From Prorocentrum cordatum (lineage: Eukaryota > Sar > Dinophyceae > Prorocentrales > Prorocentraceae), in assembly GCA_963575745.1 (NCBI GenBank), contig CAUYUJ010012536.1:191709-211708 (forward strand): 20,000 nucleotides of DNA. The letters run 5' to 3'. A program made the translations under genes and the position numbers. The notes under the pieces were generated by a model. It did no database searches, had not been told where the DNA came from, and saw nothing but the letters and a program-made list of their open reading frames with translations. Positions 1-7,675 of the stretch are shown here, one piece after another (the stretch's first letter is position 1; every line of letters starts with the position of its first letter).

Positions 1-1080
1 TGTGTGGGTTCACCGCTGCAGTAAATGAGATGTGGTGCTAACTTTGTGGTGCCAGCAACGTGGTGCAAAACACTTGGTGCAACCCACGGAGTGGAAGCTA
101 TGTAGTGCCATCCACCTTGCAGAACTTGGAGTCGTCAACTCTACTGCTCGCGCAATCCCCACTCCACTCTCCCACCCACAACTTATTCTGAACAACCAAT
201 GCGGCCGCGAACGCGGTGGCTACTTGGCAATAACCGGCGCATCTCTGCGGCTGAGCTAGCGCGCGCAAGCTCACGCGCAGAGCGGCCAGCTGGCTTGGCA
301 CAGCCGACGCGGCCGCAATGGCGACAACTGGTGGGAACTCCCAAGCGCGTCTCAGCGGCCACGCTGGCGCGTGGGCACTTCGGTGCGGATTCGTGGCTGG
401 GGCGGGCGCGCTATCATGATAGCGTCGGCAACGGCGGCAACGATGGTGGTGGCAATGGTGACGATGACGACGGCAGGCAATGACGGAGCCGATGCTGGCG
501 ACGATAATAATAATTCTGATGATGTCTGTATGTTGGTGATGAAGGTGGTTGGCTGATGATGGCAACAATGGCGGCGATTGACACAACGATATCTGCGGAG
601 ATGCGGTGGCGCCGATGAGGGTTATGGTGAGGAAGTGCGCGCGCGGAAGCACAACACGCATGGCAGACACTGTGTTAGACACATTGGTCGTTGGTTATGA
701 AAAAGCTTTATCTTCTAAAACAGAAACGCTGGTTTGGATTTCCATCCTCGAGCCTGGCGGCACGCGCATGCGGATCGCATGGTGTTATTCGACACGGATC
801 CGAGCACTGGGTGCTGGCTCAACCAACGCGGAGCGGAGGCACCACGTGGAGAAGTGAGGATGCGGGTTCTGGACGCAGGTGCTAAACTCATGCCCCATGT
901 GACAAGATGCGCAGGAGCAGCAAATGGTTGAGAATTGCGATGGAGAGTCTAAGGGTGACTGATGTGCTTCACGTTGAAGTGCTTGCAAGACTGATTTGTT
1001 GTTCTGACGGCGACACGTGTGTGCGCGTGTGGACTGTGCCCCATCTGTTGCAAGCAGTTCTTCAAACATGATTTTTCATA
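1..1080. other. No gene recognised; degenerate short repeats
   Basis: I see no protein with a recognisable domain here. Open frames on both strands are short and of biased composition. Two weak repeats stand out. From about 31 to 110 the word TGTGGTGC or a one-base variant recurs every 14-15 bases (near 31, 45, 59, 74 and 101). From about 415 to 560 there is a degenerate trinucleotide stretch rich in GGC, GAT and GGT. Neither has a function I can name. The remainder is unique-looking GC-rich sequence. Confidence 0.5.
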
Positions 1081-1433
1081 CGAAGGAGCGCTCGCGCATC
1101 CCCACAGCTGACAGGGAAGGGGGGGGGCGTCGTTGCCCGGCTGGGCTGGGATGGTATGGCTTCTAATTTGCAAACGAATCATGGGGCAATATCGTACAGT
1201 CGGGCCGCTGAAAGAAGGAACGCTGAATGAGGGAGGAAGCCCCTTTTTGGCTCTAAAAGCGCCTCCGTGCCCGAGGAGAGCGAGAGGGACAGCAATGGAG
1301 GAACCTGGGCAACATCGAGCCCCTTCCGAACCCAAACAGTTCGGGCCCGCCTCTGCCCCCGCGCCGCCCGCCTCTGCGCCTCCGCCGTCTGCCTCTTCGG
1401 ACCCTCCGCCTCGCCCACCCCCTGGTGGGGCCA

Positions 1434-1513
1434 CGAGGAGGCGGAGGAGGAGGAGGAAGAGGAGGAGGAGGAGGAGGAGGAGGAGGAGGAGGCGGAGGAG
1501 GAGGAGGAGGAGA
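1434..1513. repeat. (GGA)n microsatellite
   Basis: About 80 bases of nearly pure GAG/GGA units with a few GCG and GAA interruptions. The plus strand is purine-only. Long apparent proteins of Glu, Arg or Gly in this interval are translations of the array and are not genes. A pyrimidine (TCC)n array lies about 150 bases downstream in the opposite sense. Confidence 0.95.
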
Positions 1514-1517
1514 TAGA

Positions 1518-1550
1518 GGGGGGGGGGGGGGGGGGGGAGGGGGGGGGGGG
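1518..1550 (+). repeat. Poly-G tract, G20-A-G12
   Basis: Twenty consecutive G (1518-1537), one A, then twelve more G (1539-1550). It follows directly on the (GGA)n array, making about 115 bases of uninterrupted purine on one strand. G-quadruplex formation is chemically expected. No promoter role can be shown. Length is uncertain because such runs are hard to sequence. Confidence 0.9.
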
Positions 1551-1663
1551 CAGCGGCCACGCGGGCCCCTCTGCGGGACAGGGGAGAGCCCGGAGGTGGC
1601 CCTCTGCTCCTCCGTGGCCTCCCACTCCTGCTGCCCCCCCATCCTCCTCCGTCCACCCTTTCG

Positions 1664-1712
1664 TCCTTCCTCCTCCTCCTCCTCCTCCACCTCCTCCTCC
1701 TCCGCCTCCGCC
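1664..1712. repeat. (TCC)n microsatellite
   Basis: Imperfect TCC/CCT array with CCA and CCG interruptions. It is the pyrimidine counterpart of the GGA array at 1434-1513, so the two can pair with each other as arms of an inverted repeat. The 230 bases that follow show no further structure that I can support. Confidence 0.9.
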
Positions 1713-1939
1713 CTCGGGTTGCGCGGGCATTGTCGGCCTTCTGCTCAGTTCAACTCTACCTTCTGGCAGGGTTTCCTGCAGCGGGGCAGCACACCACCGC
1801 ACATCATGTGCGGGGGCAGCCGCGCTCCAAGCGGCTCCGATGGGGCACACGGTTGACTCAAGGGCCCGCCCTGCTATCCGATACGCTCCCTGGGGTCTCA
1901 AGAGTGCCCAATTGATGGACGCATGGACTCCCCACGGCC

Positions 1940-2046
1940 TGATCCTTATCCTTATCCGCCTCCAGGAAGGAGAACACTTGCTTCTCCTTATCCTTATCCT
2001 CCTCCTTATCCGCCTTATCCTTATCCTTATCCTTAGCCTTATGCTC
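1940..2046. repeat. CTTATC hexanucleotide array
   Basis: Units of CTTATC or CTTATCCGC recur in three clusters within this stretch, with the phrase AAGGAGAACaCTTGCTTCTC between the first two. The short frame of alternating Lys-Asp on the minus strand (about 1858-2052) is only a translation of this array. Confidence 0.85.
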
Positions 2047-2156
2047 CTGCAAGGAGAACCCGGCGCCAAGGAGAACCCTTGCTCAGTTTGCGCCCACGAA
2101 GCGCCAACGCGCGCCCGCCCCCAAAGCGCCCACCTGCCTAGCACCAGGCGGTGACC

Positions 2157-2530
2157 CGCCGCACGCACCCAGTGCAAGGGGCGCCTACGAGGCGCCCATG
2201 GGCGGCGAGCAAAAGGGAAGCTTCGGGTTCGAGGCTTGAGGTTCCAGGCTTTTGGACGTTCTCGTCGGCTCTCGGCGGTGTTCCAGCCCCGGGATTCTTG
2301 CCAGCAGCCGCGCATCGCCGAGGGCGTTCTGGGGCTGCCCGGATCGTCCCGAACGGCCGCCAGATACCGGAGCTATGACCCGAAGAGCACATTCGGCGGC
2401 GGGCGAAGCCCCGCCACGCCCACCCAGCGCAAGGGGGCGCCCACGAGGCGCCCACAGGCGGGCACCTCCCAGGCGGCAGGCGAGCGCCGCCACACCCACC
2501 CAGCGCGAGGGGCTCCCACGAGGCGCGCAC
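2157..2530. repeat. Three copies of a ~45-bp GC-rich repeat
   Basis: A segment with the core CACCCAGYGCRAGGGG followed by GCGCCYACGAGGCGC occurs at about 2157-2206, 2411-2460 and 2485-2530. Copies 2 and 3 are adjacent; copy 1 is about 200 bases upstream. The copies differ by substitutions and one-base indels. No coding capacity or known family is recognised. The sequence between copies 1 and 2 is unique in the window. Confidence 0.8.
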
Positions 2531-2548
2531 GGAAGCGAAGACCTGGCA

Positions 2549-2671
2549 CGCCCAGGAAACATTACCCCGATAACAGAAAGAACAGGCAAGAAGCAGCACC
2601 CCGGTAACAGACAGAACGCCCAAGTAACATTACCCCGGTAACACGCCCAAGAAGCATTACCCCGTCCAGCG
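2549..2671. repeat. Tandem repeat with core CATTACCCCGGTAACA
   Basis: Four diverged units (starting near 2549, 2585, 2617 and 2643) share a core like GCATTACCCCGGTAACA. They are linked by AGAACGCCCAAG-type spacers, giving a period of roughly 27-36 bases. The last unit is truncated after CCCCG. Function unknown. Confidence 0.75.
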
Positions 2672-2880
2672 CAAGTGGTGGTGAAGGGGGGAAGTATGCT
2701 CGATCAGACCGTATGCGGCATGGTTTGCGAGTCTTCAGATCTTCGCGCCTTAAGAGGTTGTGTATGCACGTCTGCTGCCTGTACGACCACCCTTCGGGTG
2801 ATGAGGAGGTTGCGGTGGGTGAACCAACTGACGGCACCTGCGATGATTGTAATGACGTCGATGCTGACTATGCGCTCGCG
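2672..2880. other. No gene recognised; small UUCG-type hairpin
   Basis: Nothing coding is recognised. Near 2790-2803 the phrase CACCCTTCGGGTG can form a short stem with a TTCG loop. An isolated stem of this size is expected by chance in GC-rich DNA. It is noted only for completeness. Confidence 0.4.
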
Positions 2881-3060
2881 AGCTGGTGATCAATCTCACT
2901 ATTGATGCCATCATCGGTCACTCTATCAACCGATCAGTCTTACTAGCAAGCGGTCTCAGTATCCATATCACAATCGATGCTGCAATCGATCTATCGATCT
3001 CACGATCGCTCGGTCTAACGACCCATCGATCTCACTAACAATTCGCGATCGATCTCACGG
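2880..3060. repeat. ATCGAT-rich block, copy 1 of a duplicated segment
   Basis: Dense in ATCGAT, GATCTC and CGGTC words. It aligns with 3640-3825: both contain CATCGGTCAC, then ACGGTCTCAGT or GCGGTCTCAGT, then TCCATATC with CAATCGATC. Both end in GATCTCACGGGACAACCATC, which leads straight into the 11-bp minisatellite. Spacing between the two copies is about 765 bases. Confidence 0.85.
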
Positions 3061-3475
3061 GACAACCATCGGGACAACCATCGGGACAGCATCGGGACAC
3101 CATCTGGACACCATCTGGACACCATCGGGACTCTATCGAGACACCATCGGGAAATCTTTGGGACACCATCGGGACACCACTTGGACACCATAGGGAAACA
3201 CTCGGAACACCTTTGGGACACCATCGAAACATCATCGGGACACCTTCTGGACACCATCTGGACACAATCGGGACACCATCGGGACACCATCGGGACAATC
3301 ATGTGGACACCGTGCGGACACCAAGTAGACACCATGTGGACACCATCGGGGAACCATCAGAACACCATGGGGAGACCATCAAGACACCATCGGGAAACCA
3401 TCAAGACACCACCTTGACACCCTCGAGGCACCATTGAGACACCATCGAGACACCACCGGGATATCATCGGGACAC
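3056..3475. repeat. 11-bp minisatellite GGGACACCATC, array 1
   Basis: About 38 units of GGGACACCATC or close variants (TGGACACCATC, GGGACAACCATC) run almost without a break, with occasional 12-base units. Because 11 is not a multiple of 3, every frame reads through three units as an 11-residue protein repeat, such as MVSRWCPDGVP on the minus strand. The frames of 65-106 residues here are therefore array artefacts and not genes. Variation is by substitution, so the array is old or evolves without homogenisation. Confidence 0.95.
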
Positions 3476-3499
3476 CCCCAGGCTACCGCCCACCCGCGC

Positions 3500-3590
3500 A
3501 GGTTCGCCTCGCCCGCACGCAAGACACGAACACGAAGCCGATTTTCTGGTGGGGGGATCTCCGTTTCACTTCGATCTCACCGCCCAGCCT
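3500..3590. repeat. Tail block of duplicated segment, copy 1
   Basis: Contains GCCCGCACGCAAGACACGAA, CCGATTTTCTGG and TCGATCTCACCG in that order. The same order with substitutions recurs at 4493-4580. A shorter third copy (start of the block only) is at 4291-4335. It marks the end of the duplicated module that begins at about 2880. Confidence 0.75.
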
Positions 3591-3639
3591 CCTCTCGATC
3601 TATCGGTCCCACGATCGACCGCACTGTGTGACGAGCGGT

Positions 3640-3825
3640 CTTAGTGTTTGCTGCTCGATCTGACACATGCTCTCACCATCGGTCACCTTTTTCATATGTA
3701 AGCCTCACTATCAAACGGTCTCAGTTTCCATATCCCAATCGATCCCACTAGATATCTATCGATCTTCCGATCGATCGGTCCCCCCAATCCATCGATATCG
3801 CTACCAATCGATCGATCTCACGGGA
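3640..3825. repeat. ATCGAT-rich block, copy 2 of a duplicated segment
   Basis: Second copy of the block at 2880-3060, with the same landmark words in the same order and many substitutions. It again ends in TCTCACGGGACAACCATC at the start of a minisatellite. Copy 2 has extra CGATCGATCGG-type words. Confidence 0.85.
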
Positions 3826-4190
3826 CAACCATCGGGACAACCATGGGACACCATGGGGGCACCATCGGGACACCATGGGAGTACCATCGGGACACCATCG
3901 GGGCACCGTCGGAACACCCTCGGGACACCATCGGGACACCACCTGGACAGCATCGGGAGCGGCCAAGAGAGGGGTGTCCGAGAGGGGGGGTGCAAATCAT
4001 GACCGGCGGCACGTGCGCGGCCCGGCGGGGGGGGGGGCAGGGACGTCATGGAACAAGCAGAGGCGCCAGGAAATCTGGGGAGATCTCATGGCCCCCGCCA
4101 TGATATCCCCCCCCCCCCTCGTCGTCACCCCCCTCTCTGCCGCCCACGACAGCATCGGGACAGCATCGGGGCACGACCGGGATACCCCCA
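3818..4190. repeat. 11-bp minisatellite, array 2, interrupted
   Basis: Same GGGACACCATC unit as array 1, in 3818-3958 and again in 4144-4190. The two parts are separated by a 185-base segment with inverted ends. The array then runs into CGGGATACCCCCAGAGGC, which matches CGGGATATCATCGGGACA with CCCCCAGGCTACC at the end of array 1. This confirms that the whole module was duplicated before the insertion. Confidence 0.9.
3959..4143. mobile_element. Small inverted-repeat element inside minisatellite
   Basis: The left end reads GCGGCCAAGAGAGGGGTG. The right end, read on the other strand, reads GCGGCAGAGAGGGGGGTG. The match continues inward for about 50 bases on each side through G-runs and ATCATGRC words. 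The interior (about 4010-4095) has no coding frame. The minisatellite resumes on the far side, so the segment looks like an insertion into one copy of the duplicated module. AGCATCGGGA flanks both sides, but that word is itself a minisatellite unit, so it cannot be counted as a target-site duplication. Family not recognised; a MITE-like element is the best guess. Confidence 0.6.
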
Positions 4191-4290
4191 GAGGCCACCG
4201 CCGGCCAACCGGGGGGGGGGGAGCAAGGGCGCAACATCCTTTGGCCCAGCTGCGCCCCGGCAGCGGCAGGTGCACTCCCCTCCCCCGCGC

Positions 4291-4580
4291 ACGCAGCTTT
4301 GCTCCGACTGCACACCAGGACACCAACACTGAAGGGGCCCAGGGACACACAAATAAATACACACGAATAACAGGATTCCCTATATTTTCGCATATTTTCT
4401 GCGTGGTTGTCTTCCCCCCCACTTCCCAAATGTTTCCGATATTTTCGGGGGAATCGACGATTAATTGTGTCTGCGTGTTTTTTTTTCCTCCTGAACTTTG
4501 CCCCGACCGCACACCAGGACACGAATACGAAACAGAAACCGATTTCCCTCTGGGGGGGGGGTCCGTTGCAATTCGATCTC
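4291..4580. repeat. Tail block copies 2 and 3
   Basis: TTTGCTCCGACTGCACACCA followed by GGACAC occurs at about 4298-4325. TTTGCCCCGACCGCACACCA followed by GGACACGAATACGAA occurs at 4497-4530. The second continues through CCGATTTCCCTCTGG and TTCGATCTCACCCG like the block at 3500-3590. Between them (4340-4490) lies an AT-richer stretch with TATATTTTCG-type words. No gene is visible. Confidence 0.7.
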
Positions 4581-5590
4581 ACCCGCTGGACTCCGGTTAC
4601 GAATCTCCATGGGCTCCAAAAACATACGTTCTGGGAGTTCAGATATTAACAGGGGCACCTACGCGCGCACGGATTTTCCAAGCGGGCAAATGTGCAGGAC
4701 CAACCGGAATGCATCCTGTGGGCAACGCAAGGGAGCCAACTACGACAGAGCGAGACAGAGCAGCACACTTGAAAGACAGCGAGCCGTCAGGGCGTCTCTC
4801 AGCATGGTGTCCCCACAGGGGGCTGTAAAGCACGTGCGTCTAGTCGAGGTGTCCCGCCTTGGTCCCAGGATCGCCCGCCGACGTCTCCTCGTTGTTGCCT
4901 TCTACAGGAGTGCCCGCCCGCGGCGGGGGTGCACCATGATAAGGTTTCTCTATGCTGTCGGGCCGCTCGAGGTGTCCCACCTGGTTCCTGTTAGGGGCGC
5001 CACTGTGAACGGCCGCGAGAGCCCAAGTGCACCCATGAGAAGCCCCAAGAGGAACAGAACAAAAAACCCGACTAGCACAAGACTGCTCAAGATGGCTGCA
5101 AGGAGGCCCCAAAACGGACCGATGGGACTTCAAAATCCACCATGAGGGTACCAGAAAGCACCGGTAAGGAAACGACAAGTGAACACCTGGAGTCTTGATG
5201 CTCGTCGCCTGCTCTGCCCCCAATGCGACCTACGTGGTTTCAATACGGCGCCCGCCAGCCACTCAGAATAGCAACGGCATTGCCCAATGCAGCCGTGAGG
5301 TGAGCCAGATACGCCAGCCAAATCGGGCAAGATGACAACCCGAAGCCCCGGGACGGCCAAAATATGTTTCAAAGAGACCACAACACTGCCCCCAGGGCCT
5401 AGAGATTTCCTCTTGATCGCTTAGGATAGCCCGCTGGCCGCCTCGAACGGTTTCAACTTCCTACCATCGGAATCCCCCGCTTGCTCTAGTCGGGTCGCGC
5501 ACGCGGTGTGGGCGAAGATGTCAGAGTAAGAGGAGCTCGGGTGTCTACGTTGTATGTGGTGTCTGTGTTTCTGTGGCGTGCTCATATTGG
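4581..5590. other. No gene recognised
   Basis: About 1 kb without a recognisable protein, RNA gene or strong repeat. A short motif, TCGAGGTGTCCCRCCTKG, occurs twice, near 4846 and 4974. The open frames here (up to 215 residues) have no domain or motif I recognise, and they overlap one another on both strands. Confidence 0.5.
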
Positions 5591-5593
5591 TAT

Positions 5594-5880
5594 TCCTCCT
5601 CCTCCTCCTCCTCCTCATCATCATCATCATCATCATGGTCATAAGAATCATGATCATGATCATGATGATGATAATCAGCATGATCCTCATCATCATCATG
5701 GTCATGATCATTATCCGCATCGCCCTCATCGTCATCTTCATCAGCAGCACCAGCAGCATCAGCAACCTCATCATCACCATCAGCATCAACATCATCATCA
5801 CCACCATCCTCCTCATTCTCCCCCTCCTCATCATCATCAACAACAGCATCATCATCATCGTCGTCGTCGTCATCATCCGG
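5594..5880. repeat. Compound microsatellite (TCC)n-(CAT/GAT)n
   Basis: Starts as a perfect TCC array of 8-9 units. It turns into ATC/CAT repeats and then into a mixed ATG/ATC/CAG tract with several self-complementary ATGATCATG words (5651-5680). It ends as CATCATCGTCGTC. The His-rich and Met/Ile-rich apparent proteins on both strands are translations of this tract. Confidence 0.95.
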
Positions 5881-5982
5881 GTCGTATTTCTCACGTACTC
5901 CTCATCGTGTCCTCCACGAGGTCAGATTCAAGAACCTCTCCTGTCCTGCTCACGACGGCTTGTCTGCATCCGTCCCCATCGT

Positions 5983-6033
5983 CCACTGGACTCCTTGCGC
6001 CAGTGGACTCCTTGCGCCACTGGACTCCTCGAC
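5983..6033. repeat. 17-bp tandem repeat, three copies
   Basis: CCASTGGACTCCTTGCG is repeated head to tail at 5983-5999, 6000-6016 and 6017-6033. The last unit is slightly diverged at its end. It sits between two microsatellites. No coding relevance is visible. Confidence 0.9.
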
Positions 6034-6063
6034 CCCTGATGGGCTCTTCATCCACGCGCCCAG

Positions 6064-6192
6064 CTTCTCCTCCTTCTGCTTCTCCTCCTCCTCCTGCTTC
6101 TCCTCCTCCTCCTCCTCCTCCTCCTCCTCCTTCTCCTCCTCCTCCTGCTTCATTACTCGTCATCGTCCTTCTCCTCCTCCTCCTCCTCCTCG
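6064..6192. repeat. (TCC)n microsatellite
   Basis: About 130 bases of TCC with TGC and TTC interruptions; the plus strand is almost pure pyrimidine. Serine-, proline- and leucine-rich frames across it are artefacts. A smaller GGA array in the opposite sense follows at 6403-6440. Confidence 0.95.
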
Positions 6193-6402
6193 TATTGATC
6201 GACTCCTTCCTCGCTCCGCCAATGATATTATGCTTATGTGCTCGCTCGCTCTCTCGCTCAGGCCATTCTGCCCCGCTCACCATCCTTCCTGTCGCTCCTC
6301 CCACCTCCTCCCTCGCCCCCCCCCCCCTCCCCCATACTGACATGCGGCATTCCACCCTCGGCGGGAGCGAGTGAAAGGGGAACAGACGAAGGGGGCCGCA
6401 GG

Positions 6403-6440
6403 GAGGAGGAGGAAGAGGAGGAGGAGAGGGAGGAGGGGGG
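6403..6440. repeat. Short (GGA)n microsatellite
   Basis: GGAGGAGGAAGAGGAGGAGG and continuation ending in a G7 run. Opposite in sense to the TCC tract at 6064-6192, so the pair is an imperfect inverted repeat. Confidence 0.85.
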
Positions 6441-6454
6441 GTGCCTGCATCCGG

Positions 6455-6675
6455 ATAATTGCAAAACGGAGGTGGCGATTCGAGAACAGCTGGGTAACGA
6501 AAAGAAGCGGACCTTACGCGAGATGACGTAAGGAGCTTACGCGGGCCGACGGCGCTGTACGCTTCGTTGGAAGCGAGGTGCTTACGCGAAACCTTGCGCG
6601 GGCAGTTTACGCGCGAATGTCGGCGCAAACGACCCAGGCTTTTCGCGATGCTTAATTGCAAAACTGAGGATGTGG
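6455..6675. repeat. Dispersed CTTACGCG repeats with small hairpins
   Basis: The word CTTACGCG occurs at 6513, 6536 and 6581, with variants CCTTGCGCG (6592) and TTTACGCG (6606). CTTACG and CGTAAG around 6513-6532 can pair, as can CGCTTC and GAAGCG around 6560-6576. The cluster is bracketed by two copies of ATTGCAAAACNGAGG (6458 and 6655). No known element is recognised. Confidence 0.6.
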
Positions 6676-7001
6676 AGAATAAGGTGGTACTCGTATAGCT
6701 GGCGCAATCTCTCTGGAAGGGCAAACGCGACATTAGTGGGCGGGGATGACGGGAGCAGAGTGGGAAGGGCCAGGGTCCTGAGAAACAGCAGGGCGCTAGC
6801 ATATCGGGCGCGGCCTGAAGCTGCCCCCATGGAGAGGCAAGGAAAGGCAAACATGATACTGCTGGGGGCTGGTGGCGCTGGGAAAGTGCGACACCTGCCG
6901 AATAACAGGGTACTGATACAGCGGTCGCAGTCTGACGCTGCCGGCCTTTGGGGGGGGGGGAAGTCCGACGCTGGCTGGCAGGATGGGCGGAGGGATCAGA
7001 T
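6676..7001. other. No gene recognised
   Basis: GC-rich sequence with no domain-bearing frame. A weak internal echo exists between GGTACTCGTATAGCTGGCGC (about 6686) and GGTACTGATACAGCGGTCGC (about 6909), suggesting an old duplication about 220 bases apart. A G10 run lies at 6951-6960. Confidence 0.45.
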
Positions 7002-7010
7002 AGCATAAAT

Positions 7011-7173
7011 GTAAATCGGGCCTGTCCCCCTACAGGCCGATGTTGGACGAAATGTTCAAAATACCCCACCACATATACACTAAAAATCAACAAACATGGT
7101 ATTAGAAAATAGTCCCCTGGCTATTCTTCGACTCTCTTTCAAGATTCCCCTGTAGAGGGACATGCCCGACTCG
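7011..7173. mobile_element. MITE-like TIR element, family 1 copy A
   Basis: A 163-bp element. Left end: GTAAATCGGGCCTGTCCCCC then TACAGG. The right end on the opposite strand reads CGAGTCGGGCATGTCCCTC then TACAGG, so the ends are imperfect inverted repeats of about 25 bases. It is flanked exactly by the direct repeat AGCATAAAT at 7002-7010 and 7174-7182, a 9-bp target-site duplication. There is no coding frame, so it would need a transposase supplied in trans. A 9-bp duplication is typical of Mutator-like transposons, which is the likeliest superfamily. The interior is AT-richer than the surroundings. Confidence 0.85.
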
Positions 7174-7242
7174 AGCATAAATCGATGTGGTCCCGTGCCA
7201 TCACGCCGAGGTTGCCCATGTGCCTCGCGAGTGGATGGCGTG

Positions 7243-7289
7243 TCTCCTCCTCCTCCTCCTCCTCCTCCTCCTCCTCCTCCTCCTCCTCC
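7243..7289. repeat. (TCC)n microsatellite
   Basis: Nearly perfect TCC array of about 15 units starting after GTGTC. It is followed by the self-complementary CTCCGCTCCGCGGAGCG at about 7289-7307. The GGA-rich tract at 7408-7531 is its opposite-strand counterpart. Confidence 0.95.
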
Positions 7290-7407
7290 GCTCCGCTCCG
7301 CGGAGCGCGGGAGCTCGGGAGAGGCTCGGCTCGGGACAGATCGGCGCCCGAGCACGGGGGACGTGACGGGCACGGCGCGCCAGAGCGTGGTGGGCCGGAA
7401 GCTGGGC

Positions 7408-7531
7408 GAGGGCGAGGAGGAGGGAGGAGGAGAGAGGAGGAGAGAGGAGGAGGGAGGAGGAGGGAGGAGGGAGGAGGAGGGAGGAGGAGGGAGGAGGAGG
7501 GAGGAGGAGGGAGGAGGGAGGAGGGAGGAGG
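7408..7531. repeat. (GGAGGGA)n purine tract
   Basis: About 125 bases of GGAGGA and GAGGGAGG units, entirely purine on the plus strand. It ends exactly where the inverted-repeat element at 7532 begins. Arg/Glu/Gly-rich apparent proteins through it are artefacts. Confidence 0.95.
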
Positions 7532-7675
7532 GGGCTGCTAAAACGGACCTCCCGGAAGGAAAAAACACCTTCCTGGAATGAGGCGCGGCACGCGACACAG
7601 TCAACGGGCTGCTTCCCGGAAGGACGAAGACAACTTCCCGGAGGTCGATTCTAGCAGCCACGGATTTAGCAGCCC
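7532..7675. mobile_element. Small TIR element with TTCCCGGAAG palindromes
   Basis: Left end GGGCTGCTAAAACGGACCTC; the right end on the opposite strand reads GGGCTGCTAAATCCG and repeats GGCTGCTAGAATCGACCTCC inward, so the ends are inverted repeats. Inside lie three or four copies of the near-palindrome TTCCCGGAAG or TTCCTGGAA. Length about 144 bases, no coding frame. The left flank is a purine microsatellite and no target-site duplication can be read. Only one copy is in the window, so the element call rests on the inverted ends alone. Confidence 0.5.

Noticed and set aside
1239-1264. Sequence CCTTTTTGGCTCTAA resembling the dinoflagellate spliced leader end (ATTTTGGCTCAAG)
   Set aside because: Needs several mismatches and indels to align, and no gene follows it. 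Chance similarity is as likely as a relic spliced leader from a reinserted cDNA.
1179-2315. Open frames of 235-378 residues across the GGA/TCC/poly-G region
   Set aside because: Their length comes from microsatellites that lack stop codons. All frames on both strands are open, with poly-Gly, poly-Pro, poly-Ser or poly-Glu.
3056-3475. CRISPR-like appearance of regularly spaced repeats
   Set aside because: Units are contiguous 11-mers without unique spacers, diverged throughout, with no cas genes and a eukaryotic setting.
3959-4160. AGCATCGGGA on both sides as a target-site duplication
   Set aside because: The word is a unit of the surrounding minisatellite and would be present on both sides whether or not an insertion duplicated it.
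5891-7093. Open frame of 400 residues on the minus strand
   Set aside because: Composition is driven by GGA/TCC arrays and C-runs; no recognisable motif, and similar-length frames exist on the other strand.
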